Shown piece by piece: positions 51,779 through 62,500 of a stretch of 63,152 nucleotides of DNA. The notes beneath the pieces were generated by a model, which did not search any database, was not told where the DNA came from, and saw nothing but the letters and a program-made list of their open reading frames with translations. Position 1 is the stretch's first letter; the number at the start of each line of letters is the position of its first letter. The position numbers and the translations under genes were made by a program. The stretch comes from DAOUAT01 sp964551735 (GTDB lineage Bacteria > Chloroflexota > Anaerolineae > CG2-30-64-16): positions 1-63,152 of the forward strand of contig CAZKEF010000031.1 of the NCBI GenBank assembly GCA_964551735.1. Direction: 5' to 3'.

Positions 51779-52822
51779 TCAGTCCTTCCCAACCGACGCC
51801 AGGTAAGCCGAGATATCGTCCCAACTGCTGTTTTCGTGCAGCAGCAGTCCGTGATCCTCGCCCGGGTAGGTCTTGACCACGGTCTCGCCGCCCCATTGGC
51901 TGACCAACCGCAGCGACCGCTCCGGCGGGATCACCGGGTCGGCCGCGCCGATCAGGCACAGCAACGGGCTGCGGATAGCAGGCGCCCGGGCAGTCGAGTC
52001 GAAGTAGCGCTTCATGATGCCCGCCAGCGGCGCGTAGATCGGTTCTTGCTTAAGGCCGATCAGCGCTTGGTAATCGTAGGGCGCGACCAGGATGGTACCG
52101 ATGACCGGTCGCTGCTCGGTCAGGTAGACGGCAATGCCCGTGCCCAGGCTGTAGCCCATCGCGACGATCCGGCCGGGATCAATGTCGGGCCGCTGCGCCA
52201 ACGTGTCGTAGATCAACGTTGCATCGGCGAACGCGCGTGCCTGGCTGGGCGTGCCTGTGCTCGGGCTGAAGCCGCGGTAACTCACCAGCGCCACAGACCA
52301 GCCGGTCAGTTTGCGCATGTACGGGATCATGTCCGACGTCACCGAACCGCTACCATCAAAGTAGATGACCAACGGGGCGCGCGGCGCGGACGAATTCTTC
52401 ACCAGCCAGCCGACCAGCCGGGCCCCGTCCGGCGTCGTGAAATCGAGCGGCAGGACATCGTTGGCCGTCAGCGCCTGGGCCGCGGCCTCGGAAATGCCAC
52501 GGGGCTGGAAGAAAACGTTGGTCCGGTTCGCAAACGTATCCTGGAAGAAAAAGACGAGCGGAAAGAGGATCAGATACGTGCCGGCGATCACCGCGACCAG
52601 CGTGCTGGCGATGCGTCCGACGATCAGGCCGAAGCGGCGCGTGCGGACGGCGAGGGCAATCAGCGTGCCCAGACAGCCCAGGATGCCGATAGCCGTGATG
52701 ATCACCACGGTTCTGCCCGACGAGAACTTACTGATGGCGTAGGCCAGCAGGCCCATGATGCCGAGCAACACGCAGATGATTTGGATCCAGGAAGTTGTGC
52801 GACGTGATGCCTGGGTTGCCAT
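51779..52822 (-). CDS. Alpha/beta hydrolase with N-terminal membrane helices
   Basis: 347 residues. Three N-terminal helices (QIICVLLGIMGLLAYAIS; VVIITAIGILGCLGTLIALAV; IASTLVAVIAGTYLILFPLVFFF) are followed by an outside hydrolase domain. The nucleophile elbow is AMGYSLGTG with Ser, the Asp lies in IGAADPVIPPE and the His in GEDHGLLLHE. Relatives include BEM46/FrsA-like esterases. ATG 52822 follows AGGGGG. It lies 8 bp after the acyltransferase gene. Confidence 0.87.
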   Translation of the reverse strand: MATQASRRTTSWIQIICVLLGIMGLLAYAISKFSSGRTVVIITAIGILGCLGTLIALAVRTRRFGLIVGRIASTLVAVIAGTYLILFPLVFFFQDTFANRTNVFFQPRGISEAAAQALTANDVLPLDFTTPDGARLVGWLVKNSSAPRAPLVIYFDGSGSVTSDMIPYMRKLTGWSVALVSYRGFSPSTGTPSQARAFADATLIYDTLAQRPDIDPGRIVAMGYSLGTGIAVYLTEQRPVIGTILVAPYDYQALIGLKQEPIYAPLAGIMKRYFDSTARAPAIRSPLLCLIGAADPVIPPERSLRLVSQWGGETVVKTYPGEDHGLLLHENSSWDDISAYLASVGKD

Positions 52823-52830
52823 ATGCCCCC

Positions 52831-53991
52831 CTATCGGTCGGCCTGACCGCCGCGCGGCTTCATGCCGAACAGGAAGCGCAGCAGGTTGAACGGCCGGATC
52901 ACGAACCAATACAGCCCCAGGCAGATCGCCAGTGACGTCGCGGCGATAATGGCCCATTTCGCCAGGTCAGGCACGGCCCAACGCACGACGAAGTAGCCGA
53001 TGGTTAACAGCACGGTCTGGTGCAGGACGTAAAACGGCAGCACCGCTTCGTTGGCGGTCGCCAGGAACGGTGTGCCGAAGCGCAAGTGCTGGCTGGCAAA
53101 CCCCAGGATCATCAGCACCCAGCACCAGGCGCAGAGGCCATAAAGCGAGAAGAGCGCAGTGTAGTGTGTGGCGCCGAAACGTGGCTCGCCCGCGGCCATA
53201 TACCAGCCCAGCAATCCGAGGGTCAGCCCCACCGCGGCAACCAGGGAGGCCCATCGCGCACGGCGCACCTGCTCGTACAGCCGGTCGTGCGAAACCAGGA
53301 GAAACCCATTCAGGAAGATCGGGAGATAGCCGAGCAGGCTCCAGCCGCCGAAGTTCTTCCCGCCGAGGAAGCTGTTGGGAGTCGGCAGGGCCACTGCCAG
53401 CATCATTGGGATCGCCAACAGGTAGACTGCGCCGGGCGCGGCCAGCCGGTCGCCCAGCCAGGTGAGCGCCGTTCGCCCCGCGCCTTGCCGCAACCAGAGG
53501 AAGAGCGGCAGGAAGATGAGGCTGTAGACGAAGAGCAGCTCCAGATACCACAGGTGCAGCCCCATCCACGCGAAGTTCCCGCCGTAACCGTACCAGCCAT
53601 TGAAGTAGCGTGGCACAAACTGGAAGAACGAGCCAGTGAATTGATGGTGCGTGCTGCGTTCCAGGTAGACCTGCCACATCACGTGGGTGAAGATGCCGAC
53701 CACCAGCGGCACCAGCAGGCGCAGCGTCCGATCCTTGAGGAACGTCCCGCCGCTGCGCCGCCGCAGCGCGTAGAAGGTGCTGGCGCCGGAGATGGTGAAA
53801 AGCAGCGGCATCATCCAGACGATCACCAGCGTAGCGACCATCTCCAGCGCCGGGTATCTGGTCGGATTCTTGACGTGCCAATCCATCGGATCGAAGAAGC
53901 GGCTGGAATGGAAGACGAACACCAGGATGATCGTCAGCACTCGCAACCAGTCGAGCTCGAACCGGCGCGTGTTCGAAGTGGCTGTTGTCAT
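52831..53991 (-). CDS. Acyltransferase family 3 membrane protein (OpgC-like)
   Basis: 386 residues with about ten helices. The start FELDWLRVLTIILVFVFHSSRF contains the R and H expected at the active site of acyltransferase-3 proteins, and HLWYLELLFVYSLIFLPLF is typical. Such enzymes O-acylate glycans or lipids in the envelope; the acceptor is unknown. ATG 53991 follows GAGGGG. Co-directional with the hydrolase gene and the small membrane protein gene. Confidence 0.88.
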   Translation of the reverse strand: MTTATSNTRRFELDWLRVLTIILVFVFHSSRFFDPMDWHVKNPTRYPALEMVATLVIVWMMPLLFTISGASTFYALRRRSGGTFLKDRTLRLLVPLVVGIFTHVMWQVYLERSTHHQFTGSFFQFVPRYFNGWYGYGGNFAWMGLHLWYLELLFVYSLIFLPLFLWLRQGAGRTALTWLGDRLAAPGAVYLLAIPMMLAVALPTPNSFLGGKNFGGWSLLGYLPIFLNGFLLVSHDRLYEQVRRARWASLVAAVGLTLGLLGWYMAAGEPRFGATHYTALFSLYGLCAWCWVLMILGFASQHLRFGTPFLATANEAVLPFYVLHQTVLLTIGYFVVRWAVPDLAKWAIIAATSLAICLGLYWFVIRPFNLLRFLFGMKPRGGQADR

Positions 53992-54009
53992 GCCCCCCCT
54001 CTCTTGCGC

Positions 54010-54306
54010 CTACTTCTCGTGCAGCAAGAACGCTTTCGCCAACACGACCAGGCCGACACCGACCAATAGCATGGGGCCGAAGATGTGCCATGGGAGGTTC
54101 GATTCGGTCAGCAACGGGATGGCGAAGAAGATGGCGGCGACCACCGCGCCCTCCAGGTAGCGATTGCGAAAGACCAGACCAGCTCCGATAGCGATGCCCA
54201 GCACGACCATAATACCCGGCCACCACCAACCGGTGAGCAGCAGCACGCCGATGCCGGCGAGCAGAAGTCCGCCGGTGATGGGATTGCGAGAATCTCGCCT
54301 GTTCAT
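54010..54306 (-). CDS. Small membrane protein (LiaF-TM/DUF5668-like)
   Basis: 98 residues with four predicted helices (GGLLLAGIGVLLLTGWWW, PGIMVVLGIAIGAGLVF, EGAVVAAIFFAIPLL, FGPMLLVGVGLVVLAKAFLL). The helix pattern with GWWWP resembles the LiaF/DUF5668 transmembrane domain. ATG 54306 follows AAGGAG by 7 bases. No function is clear. Confidence 0.78.
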   Translation of the reverse strand: MNRRDSRNPITGGLLLAGIGVLLLTGWWWPGIMVVLGIAIGAGLVFRNRYLEGAVVAAIFFAIPLLTESNLPWHIFGPMLLVGVGLVVLAKAFLLHEK

Positions 54307-54365
54307 GATGAGTCTCCTTCGCATGGGGTAAGATGTTGCTTCCAACAACGCTAGTATCGCGCAGG

Positions 54366-54398
54366 ACAAAACAAAACTCCCCCGTCGTGGGGGGAGTT
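54366..54398 (-). terminator. Intrinsic terminator after the frameshifted serine hydrolase gene
   Basis: On the minus strand AACTCCCCC, loop, GGGGGAGTT followed by TTGTTTTGT. It lies ~90 bp past the restored stop codon at 54489 and before the next gene. Confidence 0.75.
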
Positions 54399-54488
54399 CG
54401 GTACTGGTCAAGTGGACAGGTTCCAATGCCTTGACCTTCAGGTAGCGGCTGAAATCAGTGTGGACGTGGACGGGCGCCGCGCAACTGA

Positions 54489-55614
54489 TCATTGCAACAC
54501 TCCCGCACCACGCGACTCGACCAAAATCTGGCCTCCATCGCTCTCAGATCCACGGGAATTCGCCAGCAGCACCACCCCGATCTTGCGCCCGGAATCCCAT
54601 GCCAGGTAGGTGGTATAACCAGGATTCCCCCCAAGATGCATGTGAGTCTTACGGCCAGGCATAAGCAAAGGCTTATCCCCCGATCGGAAGGTTCCAACTA
54701 CAGATACCCCATGCTAGTCCTACGTAAGCGCCATCGATCTCGCGCTGGGGGGTATTTGCCAGTTGAAACGCGGGCTGCAGTTCCGTGCCGGTCATTCCCA
54801 GGTGGGCTGCGAGGAACTTCAGCATATCATTTGCCGTGGTCCTCAATCCCGCCCCACACCCGGCGTAGGTGGACGCATCCAGTGTGGGAGCGAGATCATT
54901 ATAGTTGGCATGCGGAGGCGCCAGGCGGGAGCGCATTTCGGGGGTTAACCCAATATGGGTGCTGTCCATGCCCAACGGACCGGTGATACGATCCACCAGG
55001 AGCGCATCGTAGTCTGCTACGCCCGCGCGCCGGACAAGCAGGTTCCCCAGAAGACCAAAGGCAAAGTTGGAATACTCGGATTGGCTACCCGGTACACGGG
55101 TCAGGCGATACCCGGAAAGGAAGGCATACATCTGCTCCAGGGTGTATGAGGCGTCCTCTGGCCCAATTCCCTGGTAAGGCAGTCCGGAAGTGTGGGTCGT
55201 CAGGTCCACCAGCGTGATGGCTCTGCCCTCATACTCCGGCGCGGTCACCCCTTCAGGGAGGTACATGGAGATCGGATCGTCCAGCTTGACCTCGCCATTC
55301 TGCACAGCCAGCCCCAGCAGAGACCCGGTGAACATCTTGCCGATGGATTGGAGCTCGAACACGGTATCGCCATCCGGGACGCGGGTGTCGGTGGCGCTCA
55401 GCCGGCCGTAGCCGACCACCCAGCGTTCCTCCGGGTCCGCGACGATCATCCCCACCACGATGCCGGGAGCCACCTTTTCCTCATTCACCAGTTGGGCAAG
55501 GAATGTTTTCACTTCCTTAGGATCCGGGAGTCGGGAGGGCTGGCGTGCTGTTCCGCACGCGCTCAATGCCAGAAGAAGAAAGAGATTCATAAGGATGGAA
55601 ATCATTGGTTTCAT
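54489..55614 (-). pseudogene. Frameshifted serine hydrolase lipoprotein (class C beta-lactamase-like)
   Basis: The ATG at 55614 follows GGAGG and starts a lipoprotein signal ending in LSACG. The frame runs 313 residues to a TAA at 54673. It has SxxK (QSIGKMF) and the YSN motif, but stops just before the third active-site motif. One base out of frame the sequence continues as GDKPLLMPGRKTHMHLGG, NPGYTTYLAWDSG and KIGVVLLANSRG to a TGA at 54489, which supplies the HxGG motif and C-terminal strands. Removing one G from the run of five at 54678-54682 restores a 374-residue protein. The cause could be mutation, phase variation or a base-calling error. Confidence 0.85.
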
Positions 55615-55634
55615 TGGAGACCTCCAAGCGGATG

Positions 55635-57194
55635 CTATTTCCGTACCCTTACCCTCTCTCGATACGTGAAGATCAGGCTGACCACCAAGATTCCAAAGGC
55701 AACCAGGACGGGAGTGCCCCAGGAGGCGTGGATGCCAAAAGCGATCCAGATCAGGCAGAACAGGGCCAGGCACATCAGCACCAGGGTTACAAGACGCGCG
55801 ATCCGATTCCGCTCGAAGTCGACCCGGAACACAAAGTCCAGCAGGGCTTTCACGAGCATGTACAGGAGCACCAGGCCTAGAGCGATCAGGGTCCACACGC
55901 CCCTTCCCTCTGCCAGGTAGCGGGAAAAGACCAGGGCCAAAGGCACTGCCAGCAGGAACCACAGGACGCCGGTCACCCAGGTGGTCTTGACCCGGCGATT
56001 CTCTTGGGTAGCCAGCAGAACGGCGAGCAACAGCAGGAAGGCAATGGCGGTGAGTATGAAGATCAGGTCACTGAGGACCAGGGGACTGACCATAGCCCAG
56101 ATAATGGCATATACCGTGGCCATATAGTCCGCGGCCCCCTGGTTTGTCATCATGATCAGTGTCAATCCATCCGCAGGAAGGCGGAAGTAGACCGTGACAA
56201 AAGGTGAACCGGGCCCTCCGCCCGCAACCATCAGGATAGGTCGCCCCAGGATCTTCGTCACGAGCCAGCCGTACCCGTAGCCAAAGCCAGGTTGCGGGCT
56301 CTGGCGGGAAAAGCGAGTAAACATCTGATCCAGCTTAGCCCGAGGCAGCAGTTGATCGGTATAGAGAGCCTAGTCCCACAGGAACAGGTCTTCGCAGGAG
56401 GAATACAGGTTACCTGAGCCGTCAGGGAAAACACCTGAACCCAATCGCGTTCCTGCCAGGGTGTCACGATCGCGATAAACCAATGCCACACCACTTGAAC
56501 TGTCCGGGTATCCCGAGTTGTGCATATTCAGCGGCGTGAAGATGGTCTCCTCGAGGAAGTCTGCATAGGACTGGCCGGAAACCTGTTCGATGATGTGCGT
56601 CAAGAGGATGTAGGTGAAATTGCCATAGGCGAACTGTTCCCCCGGTCGGGCATCCAGGAACCAGCGCAAGGTCAATCCAAGGAGTTTTGCCTGTTCGGCC
56701 GGTACTACCGGGCCGCTCGCGGAAGCGTCAATCACAGAATAGAGCCACCCTGACTGCATGGCTGACAAGCCCGATGTGTGTGTCAGCAGATGGTGGATCG
56801 TGATAGCCTGCCATTCCTTGGGACAGCCGGCGATGTAGTGGCAGATGGGATCTTGGACGCTCAACTTGCCCTGCGACTCCAGGATGAGGATCCCCAGCGC
56901 CGTGAACAGCTTGGTCGTGGAGCCGAGGTGAAAGCGCGTCTGGGGCGCATTGGGGATGCCCCGGACCCGATCCGCCAGCCCATACCCCTTGCTGAGGTAA
57001 ACCACCCCGTCTTGGGCGATCAGGGCTGAGCCGGAGAATGTGCCGTCGCGGGCCATGCGGGCCAGGGCTTCGTCAACCTGGGAGACCGCCTCCGACTTCA
57101 CAACCAGCCTGGCTTGACCGACAAGCATTGCGGCCAACAGCGGAAACGCCAGGATGGCGGAAATCAACATCACGAGGAATGCTCTCTGTTTCAT
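55635..57194 (-). pseudogene. Serine hydrolase with C-terminal membrane domain, interrupted by an in-frame amber codon
   Basis: The 519-codon frame from ATG 57194 to 55635 is interrupted only by TAG at 56370-56372. The first part has a signal anchor, SxxK in LGSTTKLFTA and the YxN motif in FAYGNFTYI. The frame after TAG (ALYTDQLLPRAK, then MFTRFS) continues without a gap, with GWLVTK, VAGGGPG as the third motif and five membrane helices. Relatives would have a residue such as Gln before ALYTD, so CAG to TAG is likely. Without read-through, the third motif is lost. It lies 20 bp before the neighbouring serine hydrolase gene, which is also broken. Confidence 0.85.
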
Positions 57195-57224
57195 GGTAGA
57201 TCTCCTCTAGTCAATTCCTGGTCC

Positions 57225-57683
57225 TTACTTCTGCAGGACCCACGGGTAGTTGGTCAAATAGACGATGCGAGTGACAACAATATCGTCAACCCTGGTGAAG
57301 CGGAGTTCTGCGCCATCAAAGGCCCACTTGTATGTGTAGCTTTGGGCGCCTTCAGTGAATGTAACCTCGTCGCCACAGAATTTCCAGGCGCCGCTCCAGG
57401 AGGGGTTTTTCACGATGCAGCCGGGGGCTGCGGTCTGGAAAAAGCTCCAATTGTTTCCCGTAACCGTCAGGTTGAAAGTGCCTGCGTTCTCGCAGACTTT
57501 CTCCGGAGGCGCCCCGATGTTGAGCAGGTCCTCGACGGCAACGATCGTGGTATAGGCGCCGTCAGGGAGCTGCTGCGCCGGTTCCGGACAAGAACCGCAG
57601 GCGGACAGCAGCAGGGCTGTCGCGATCAGCGGCAGGAAGATGGCCTTGAGAAGGGTAAAACGGGAAGAAGGATGAGCGTTCAT
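57225..57683 (-). CDS. Hypothetical lipoprotein
   Basis: 152 residues. The signal peptide (LLKAIFLPLIATALLLSACG) has a lipobox with Cys at ~30. The mature part is small and beta-rich: LPDGAYTTIVAVEDLL, AGTFNLTVTGNNWSFFQT, PSWSGAWKFCGDEVTFTEG, YKWAFDGAELRFTRVDD; lipocalin-like or META-like beta barrels have similar phrases. ATG 57683 follows AAAGGAG. It is encoded 30 bp upstream of the serine hydrolase, so the products may act together at the membrane surface. No family was recognised with confidence. Confidence 0.82.
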   Translation of the reverse strand: MNAHPSSRFTLLKAIFLPLIATALLLSACGSCPEPAQQLPDGAYTTIVAVEDLLNIGAPPEKVCENAGTFNLTVTGNNWSFFQTAAPGCIVKNPSWSGAWKFCGDEVTFTEGAQSYTYKWAFDGAELRFTRVDDIVVTRIVYLTNYPWVLQK

Positions 57684-57762
57684 TCTTGTCTCCTTTTATG
57701 CAGCTGGATGACATAGGATGACTTGTCATCATCTAATCAGATGAGCGAGAGGAGTAACTAAT

Positions 57763-57793
57763 AAGGATCCCTCACTTTTCGTGAGGGATCCTT
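57763..57793. terminator. Perfect 13-bp hairpin after the small membrane protein gene
   Basis: AAGGATCCCTCAC, loop TTTTC, GTGAGGGATCCTT. It lies 53 bp past the stop of the gene at 57847-58203 and 79 bp before the lipoprotein start. No T tract is present. Confidence 0.5.
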
Positions 57794-57846
57794 GGATCGA
57801 AATGCGGTCAATTCGGGCACCAATTGCCATCATGGTTTCGGCTGGC

Positions 57847-58203
57847 TCAGGGCATTCCGGGCGGTTTGCCGAATACTCCTTGCAGCGGCATCCACAGTGC
57901 AGCGGGATTGTAGAACAACAGACCGAACAAAAATGCGATTACAAGGCCGGCAACTACTCCCGATACCGTATATCGGGTGATGCGTTTGCTGACTGTTGCT
58001 TCACGCTTTTTGTTCACAAGAAGATGTGTCCCGTAGTACAACCCAACTCCAACGACCAGGCCGAGAGCCAATCCGATGACGCTCTTCATCGCCGCATCTG
58101 CTGTGGTGGTGGTTTGCCAAAGCATGACCAGAATCATCCAGGCAATGTAGAATCCAAAGCCACCAGCAAGCCCTGCAATGAATCCAACTCTCTTCTGTTC
58201 CAT
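57847..58203 (-). CDS. Small hypothetical membrane protein
   Basis: 118 residues with three helices (FIAGLAGGFGFYIAWMILVML, SVIGLALGLVVGVGLYYGTHLL, VSGVVAGLVIAFLFGLLFY) and a Lys/Arg-rich loop (NKKREATVSKRITRY). ATG 58203 follows GGAGG by 6 bases; longer frames to 58287 lack support. No family recognised. It lies 126 bp after an orphan receiver gene. Confidence 0.78.
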   Translation of the reverse strand: MEQKRVGFIAGLAGGFGFYIAWMILVMLWQTTTTADAAMKSVIGLALGLVVGVGLYYGTHLLVNKKREATVSKRITRYTVSGVVAGLVIAFLFGLLFYNPAALWMPLQGVFGKPPGMP

Positions 58204-58329
58204 AGTGATCCTCCCTTGGGTTATGGTGATAGTCACCAAGAAGTCATGAATGGGTTCCGTTTCTTTCGCTGTTCTCTTGTGTTTCATGGTGTTATCTTTT
58301 CAGAATCCGCTCATTTCCCTTCCCTCCTA

Positions 58330-58680
58330 TCACTCCAGGATTGCGACCAGCAGCTCGGAGGCCGGGCAGCCTTTGACCAGAAAGGCGTCGGCCCCGGCGG
58401 CCAGGGCTTCGGCGCGTAGCCCGGTATGGATGGTCAGAACGATGACCCTGACCGCCGGCCACTGCGCCTTAATCAGGCGGGTGGCCTCCAGGCCATCCAG
58501 GACAGGCATGCTGGCGTCCATCAGCACGACGTCAGGCTGCCGCACCTCTATCAGGTGCACCGCTTCCCTCCCGTCAGCCGCCTCGCCCACCACTTTTACC
58601 GGTGCCGTGGCGAGCAGGGCTTTCAGCCCCTCCCGGGCCTGGGAGCTATCGTCCACGATCAGGACTCTGCGTGCGTCCAT
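58330..58680 (-). CDS. Single-domain response regulator (receiver only)
   Basis: 116 residues, only a receiver domain: DD in VLIVDDSS, phospho-Asp in VVLMDASMPVLDG, T in VLTIHT and K in FLVKGC. There is no DNA-binding domain. Such proteins pass phosphate or act through protein contacts. It lies 197 bp after the full regulator gene of the adjacent system and may be a second output of the same kinase. The alignment ends right after the K helix, as in CheY-type proteins. Confidence 0.92.
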   Translation of the reverse strand: MDARRVLIVDDSSQAREGLKALLATAPVKVVGEAADGREAVHLIEVRQPDVVLMDASMPVLDGLEATRLIKAQWPAVRVIVLTIHTGLRAEALAAGADAFLVKGCPASELLVAILE

Positions 58681-58779
58681 TCTTCACCTGGTCTCCGCTG
58701 TCTCAATTGACTTCGGTCTCAGTCTAGCGGAAATGGGACCGCCTGTCATCGGACAGAGATCAGATCCTCTTCTACGCGA

Positions 58780-58801
58780 AAGGACCGCCTTTCGGCGGTC
58801 C
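58780..58801. other. 9-bp hairpin between the two regulator genes
   Basis: AGGACCGCC, loop TTTC, GGCGGTCCT. It lies 76 bp past the NarL-type regulator's stop and may end or weaken its transcript. No T tract. Confidence 0.45.
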
Positions 58802-58877
58802 TCTCTGCGCAGCGCATATGGCGTCAGCGCTCTATGACGAATGTTATGAGGTAGACTGCAGCGGCTCACTCTTGGGG

Positions 58878-59591
58878 CTAGCTGTGACTGCCGTCCACTG
58901 AGGCGCTGGCGTCGTCGAGCGACGTCAAGCCCTCCCGCAGCGCGTAAAGGGTGGCCTGGGTGCGGCTGGCCAGGTGCAGCTTGCTCAGGATGTTGCTCAC
59001 ATGGGTGCGCACCGTCCCCTCGGACACCACCAGCTCGTCGGCGATCTCCCGGTTGCTCTTCCCATGGGCCACCAGCTTGAGCACCTCCAGCTCGCGCTCG
59101 GTCAGCGGATCGACCGTTGGCCGCTCCGGGCGTGGCGGCGGCCTGCTGATGCCCTCTCCCCGGGGGGCAGCCATTTCCTGCAGAAGCATGCGCGCGATCC
59201 TGGGGTGGAGCGAGGACTCGCCCCGCTGCACCTGGAGGATGGCGCGCACCAGCTCCTCCGAATCACAATCTTTGAGCAGATAGCCCATGGCGCCAGCTTT
59301 GATGGCCGGAAACACCTTGTCCTCCGCGGAAAAGCTGGTGAGCACCAGGATGCGACTCTCCGGCCGGTCGGCTACGATCCGGCGGATGGCTTCGATCCCA
59401 TCCATCCCCGGCATCACCAGGTCCATCAAGACGACATCCGGTGCAAGGCTTCCTGCCATCGCCACGGCAGCCTGACCGTTCTCTGCCTCTCCAACGACCT
59501 CGATGTCGGGCTGTGTTTTCAGCACGGCGCGGAGTCCGTCGCGGACGATGGCGTGGTCATCAACCAAAAGAATCCGGATCGGCTTCTTCAT
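58878..59591 (-). CDS. NarL/LuxR-type response regulator of the Reg_prop kinase
   Basis: 237 residues. Receiver with LLVDDHA, phospho-Asp in VVLMDLVMPGMDG, T in VLTSFS and K in YLLKDC. A Pro/Arg-rich hinge is followed by a LuxR domain (LTERELEVLKLVAHGKSNREIADELVVSEGTVRTHVSNI). ATG 59591 overlaps the kinase stop codon (ATGA), so the pair is translationally coupled. Confidence 0.95.
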   Translation of the reverse strand: MKKPIRILLVDDHAIVRDGLRAVLKTQPDIEVVGEAENGQAAVAMAGSLAPDVVLMDLVMPGMDGIEAIRRIVADRPESRILVLTSFSAEDKVFPAIKAGAMGYLLKDCDSEELVRAILQVQRGESSLHPRIARMLLQEMAAPRGEGISRPPPRPERPTVDPLTERELEVLKLVAHGKSNREIADELVVSEGTVRTHVSNILSKLHLASRTQATLYALREGLTSLDDASASVDGSHS

Positions 59592-62500
59592 GGGACCCCC
59601 TCTCGCGGCTCCGCATGCGTGGGTACCACGATCGTCATCCTTGTTCCTATCCCCGGGCTGCTCTCCACGCGCCACGTCCCGCCCATCTCTTCGGCGCGCT
59701 CCGCCATCCCTCGCAACCCCAGGCCGCCGGCCTTTGGGGCCGCGGCCGGATCAAAACCGATCCCATCGTCGGCCACTTGCAGGCGAGCAGCCTCGGGATC
59801 GAAGCACAGGGAGACGGAGATGCAGCGCGCTTGGGCGTGGCGCAGGGCGTTGTTAAGGGCCTCCACGGCGATGCGATACAGGCCTTCCTCGATGTGGATC
59901 GGCAGTCGGCTCACCGTCCCCAGGTGACTTGATGTCACGTGGGGATCCCCCTCGACATGCAGCTCGGTCTTCAGACCGGCCCGACCCTCCACCGCCTCGA
60001 GCCTGGCTCGCAGGGCAGCCGCCAGGCCCTGCTCGGCGAGGATGGGCGGGCGCAGCTCGAAGATGAGCATCCGCATCTCGCCCAGGGCCTCTTTGGCCGT
60101 GCCGCGCAGCTTGAGCAGGTTCTCCGCCGCCGGTTCTATCTGCCCTGATGACAGCAATCGAGTCGCCGCGTCGGCATACAGGGTCACGGCGTATAGCGAT
60201 TGCGTGGCCGAGTCGTGCAGCTCACGCGCCAGCCGGTTGCGCTCGGCGACAACCGCCGCGGCTGCTCGTTCCTGGGCAAGGGCCTCTTCCGTACGCAGGC
60301 GCTCGGCGATCTCTCCTTCCAGGAGCACGTTGGCCTGCGAAAGCTCGGCCGTCCGGTCCGCAACCTGCCGCTCCAGCTCCCGGCTGCGTCGCTCGACGCT
60401 CCGCACCCGCAGCCGATAGGCCGCCAGCGAGGCGCCGGCCAGCAATAGGGCCACAAGTCCCCTGAACCACCATGTCCCCCAAAAAGGCGGCCGGATGGTG
60501 ATATGCAGGGTCACGCCTTCCTCGTTCCAGGCCCCATCGTTGTTGGAGCCCTTGACGCGAAAGACATAGTTGGCCGGTTGCAGATTGGTATAGTTTACGT
60601 AGCGCCGGGTTCCCGCAGCGACCCAATCCCGATCTACACCCTCCATGCGATACGCGTACCAGTTCTTGTCCGGGGCGTGATAGTCCAGCGCCGCGTACTC
60701 CAAGGTCAGATCGTTCTGCTGGTAGGAGAGCTGGACGCGGCCGTCAGCCGGAAGCTGCAGCGGCTCGGCCTGGTTGAGCAATCTGAAGGCTGTGACGACG
60801 ATCGGCGGGGGCTGGGCATTGTCCTTGATCTGCTCGGGATAGAAGGCCGCCAGCCCGCCCAGGCCACCCACGAACATCTCGCCGCGACTGCTCTGGAAGC
60901 AGTCCCATGATTCGCCATTGTACAGGCCATCCCGCGCATCATAGTTGCGAAAGGTTTGCGTTGCCGGATCGAACCTGGAGACACCTCTGTTGGTGGCCAG
61001 CCACAGAGTGCCGTCCGCGTCCGCCATGATGCACTGCACCCGGTACCCCGCCAACCCGTCTTTTTCCGTGTATTGCCGGAACTCGCTTCCAGGCGCAGCC
61101 CGGTCGAAACGGAGCAGCCCGCCCACATCGGTTCCGGCCCACACGGCCCCGGAATCCACAGCCGGGTCCGTATAGATGGATCGTATGAAGCCGCCGCTCG
61201 CGTTGCGCGGATTGCTCGTCTGGGGCTGGAAAGAGGTAAACCGTGTGCCATCCCACCGGTAGAGGCCGGCGCCCTGGGTGCCGATCCACAGCAGACCGGT
61301 TTCATCTGCAAAGAGGCTTCTGACTGCGACAGAGCTCCACCCGGGCCCTTGGTGGGGCGTGAATCTGCCCGCCTCGCGATCGAAGGAGTACAGGTCAGCC
61401 AGGGTGCCAATCCACAGCTCGCCCGCGCGGTCCTCGGTGATGGTCCATGCCACCTCAGAGATCCCGAGGCCCCAGCCCTTGAGGAATGTCCGGCTGCCCG
61501 GCTCAAACCGGTCGAGACCTCCATCGGTGCTCACCCACAGTGCGCCGCTGCGGTCCTCGTAGATCTCGCGCACGGTGTCGCTGCTGAGGCTGCTGGGGTC
61601 GGCCGGATCGTAGCGGTAGACGGTGACTGTGCCGGCGGCCCGATCCAGCCGGTTGAGCCCGCCGTCGAATAAGCCGACCCAGAGGTTGCCCGTTTGCTCC
61701 TCGTGGACGGCCCAGGCCCGATCGCTGCTCAGGCTCTGCAAGCCGGAAATCTCCAGGGGTTGCCCGGCATTGGCGGCCATCGCCTCTGGTGAGATACCCG
61801 GCAGTCGCGTGTACAGCGTGAAGCGGTTGGCCCCCCAGCTGTACTTGCTCAGCCCGCGTGCGGCGCCGATCCACAGCACGCCCGAGCGGTCCTCATAGAG
61901 CGAATACACGTGATCACTCACGCTGTAGGGATCGGATGGATCGTACCGGTAGTGCACAAAGCGATTGCGCTCCCGGTCGAACAGGTCAAGGCCGCCAGGG
62001 ATCCCGATCCACAACCTACCGGCGCGATCTTCAAGGAGCGCGAACACGCGGTCGTCGCCCAGGCTGGTTGAGTCATCAGGGTCGTGCCGGTAGTGCACGG
62101 CCGACCCGGTCGCATGATCCATCCGCCTGAGGCCGTCTGCGGCGCCGACCCACACGTCGCCCCGGCGATCGACAAGAATGACAGGATCCGCCAGTACCCC
62201 GAGTCCGGCCGGACTGCGTTGGCCGGTCTGAGGATCGTACAGGTACAGTCCGTCGACGTCGGCTACCCAGAGCCGGCCGTCGCTGTTCTCTGCTATTCTG
62301 GCGACTTGCCGCCAGGATGGGTCGCGTGTTGGCGCTTGAGAGCCTGGGTCCAGGTGGTACAGGCCGGCACTGCTTCCTATCCACAGCACGCCATGGCGGT
62401 CCTCCTGGATCGCGAGGACGGTGGCCCCCGTATCCGGCAGCCCTGTGAATGGATTGCCGCCCAGCCCGGCCTGGTAGTGGACGAAGGCGCCGGTGGCGCG

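Noticed and set aside
52967..54229. 420-codon minus-strand frame overlapping the acyltransferase gene
   Set aside because: It overlaps a clear membrane acyltransferase in another frame and reads as Arg/Pro-rich shadow sequence.
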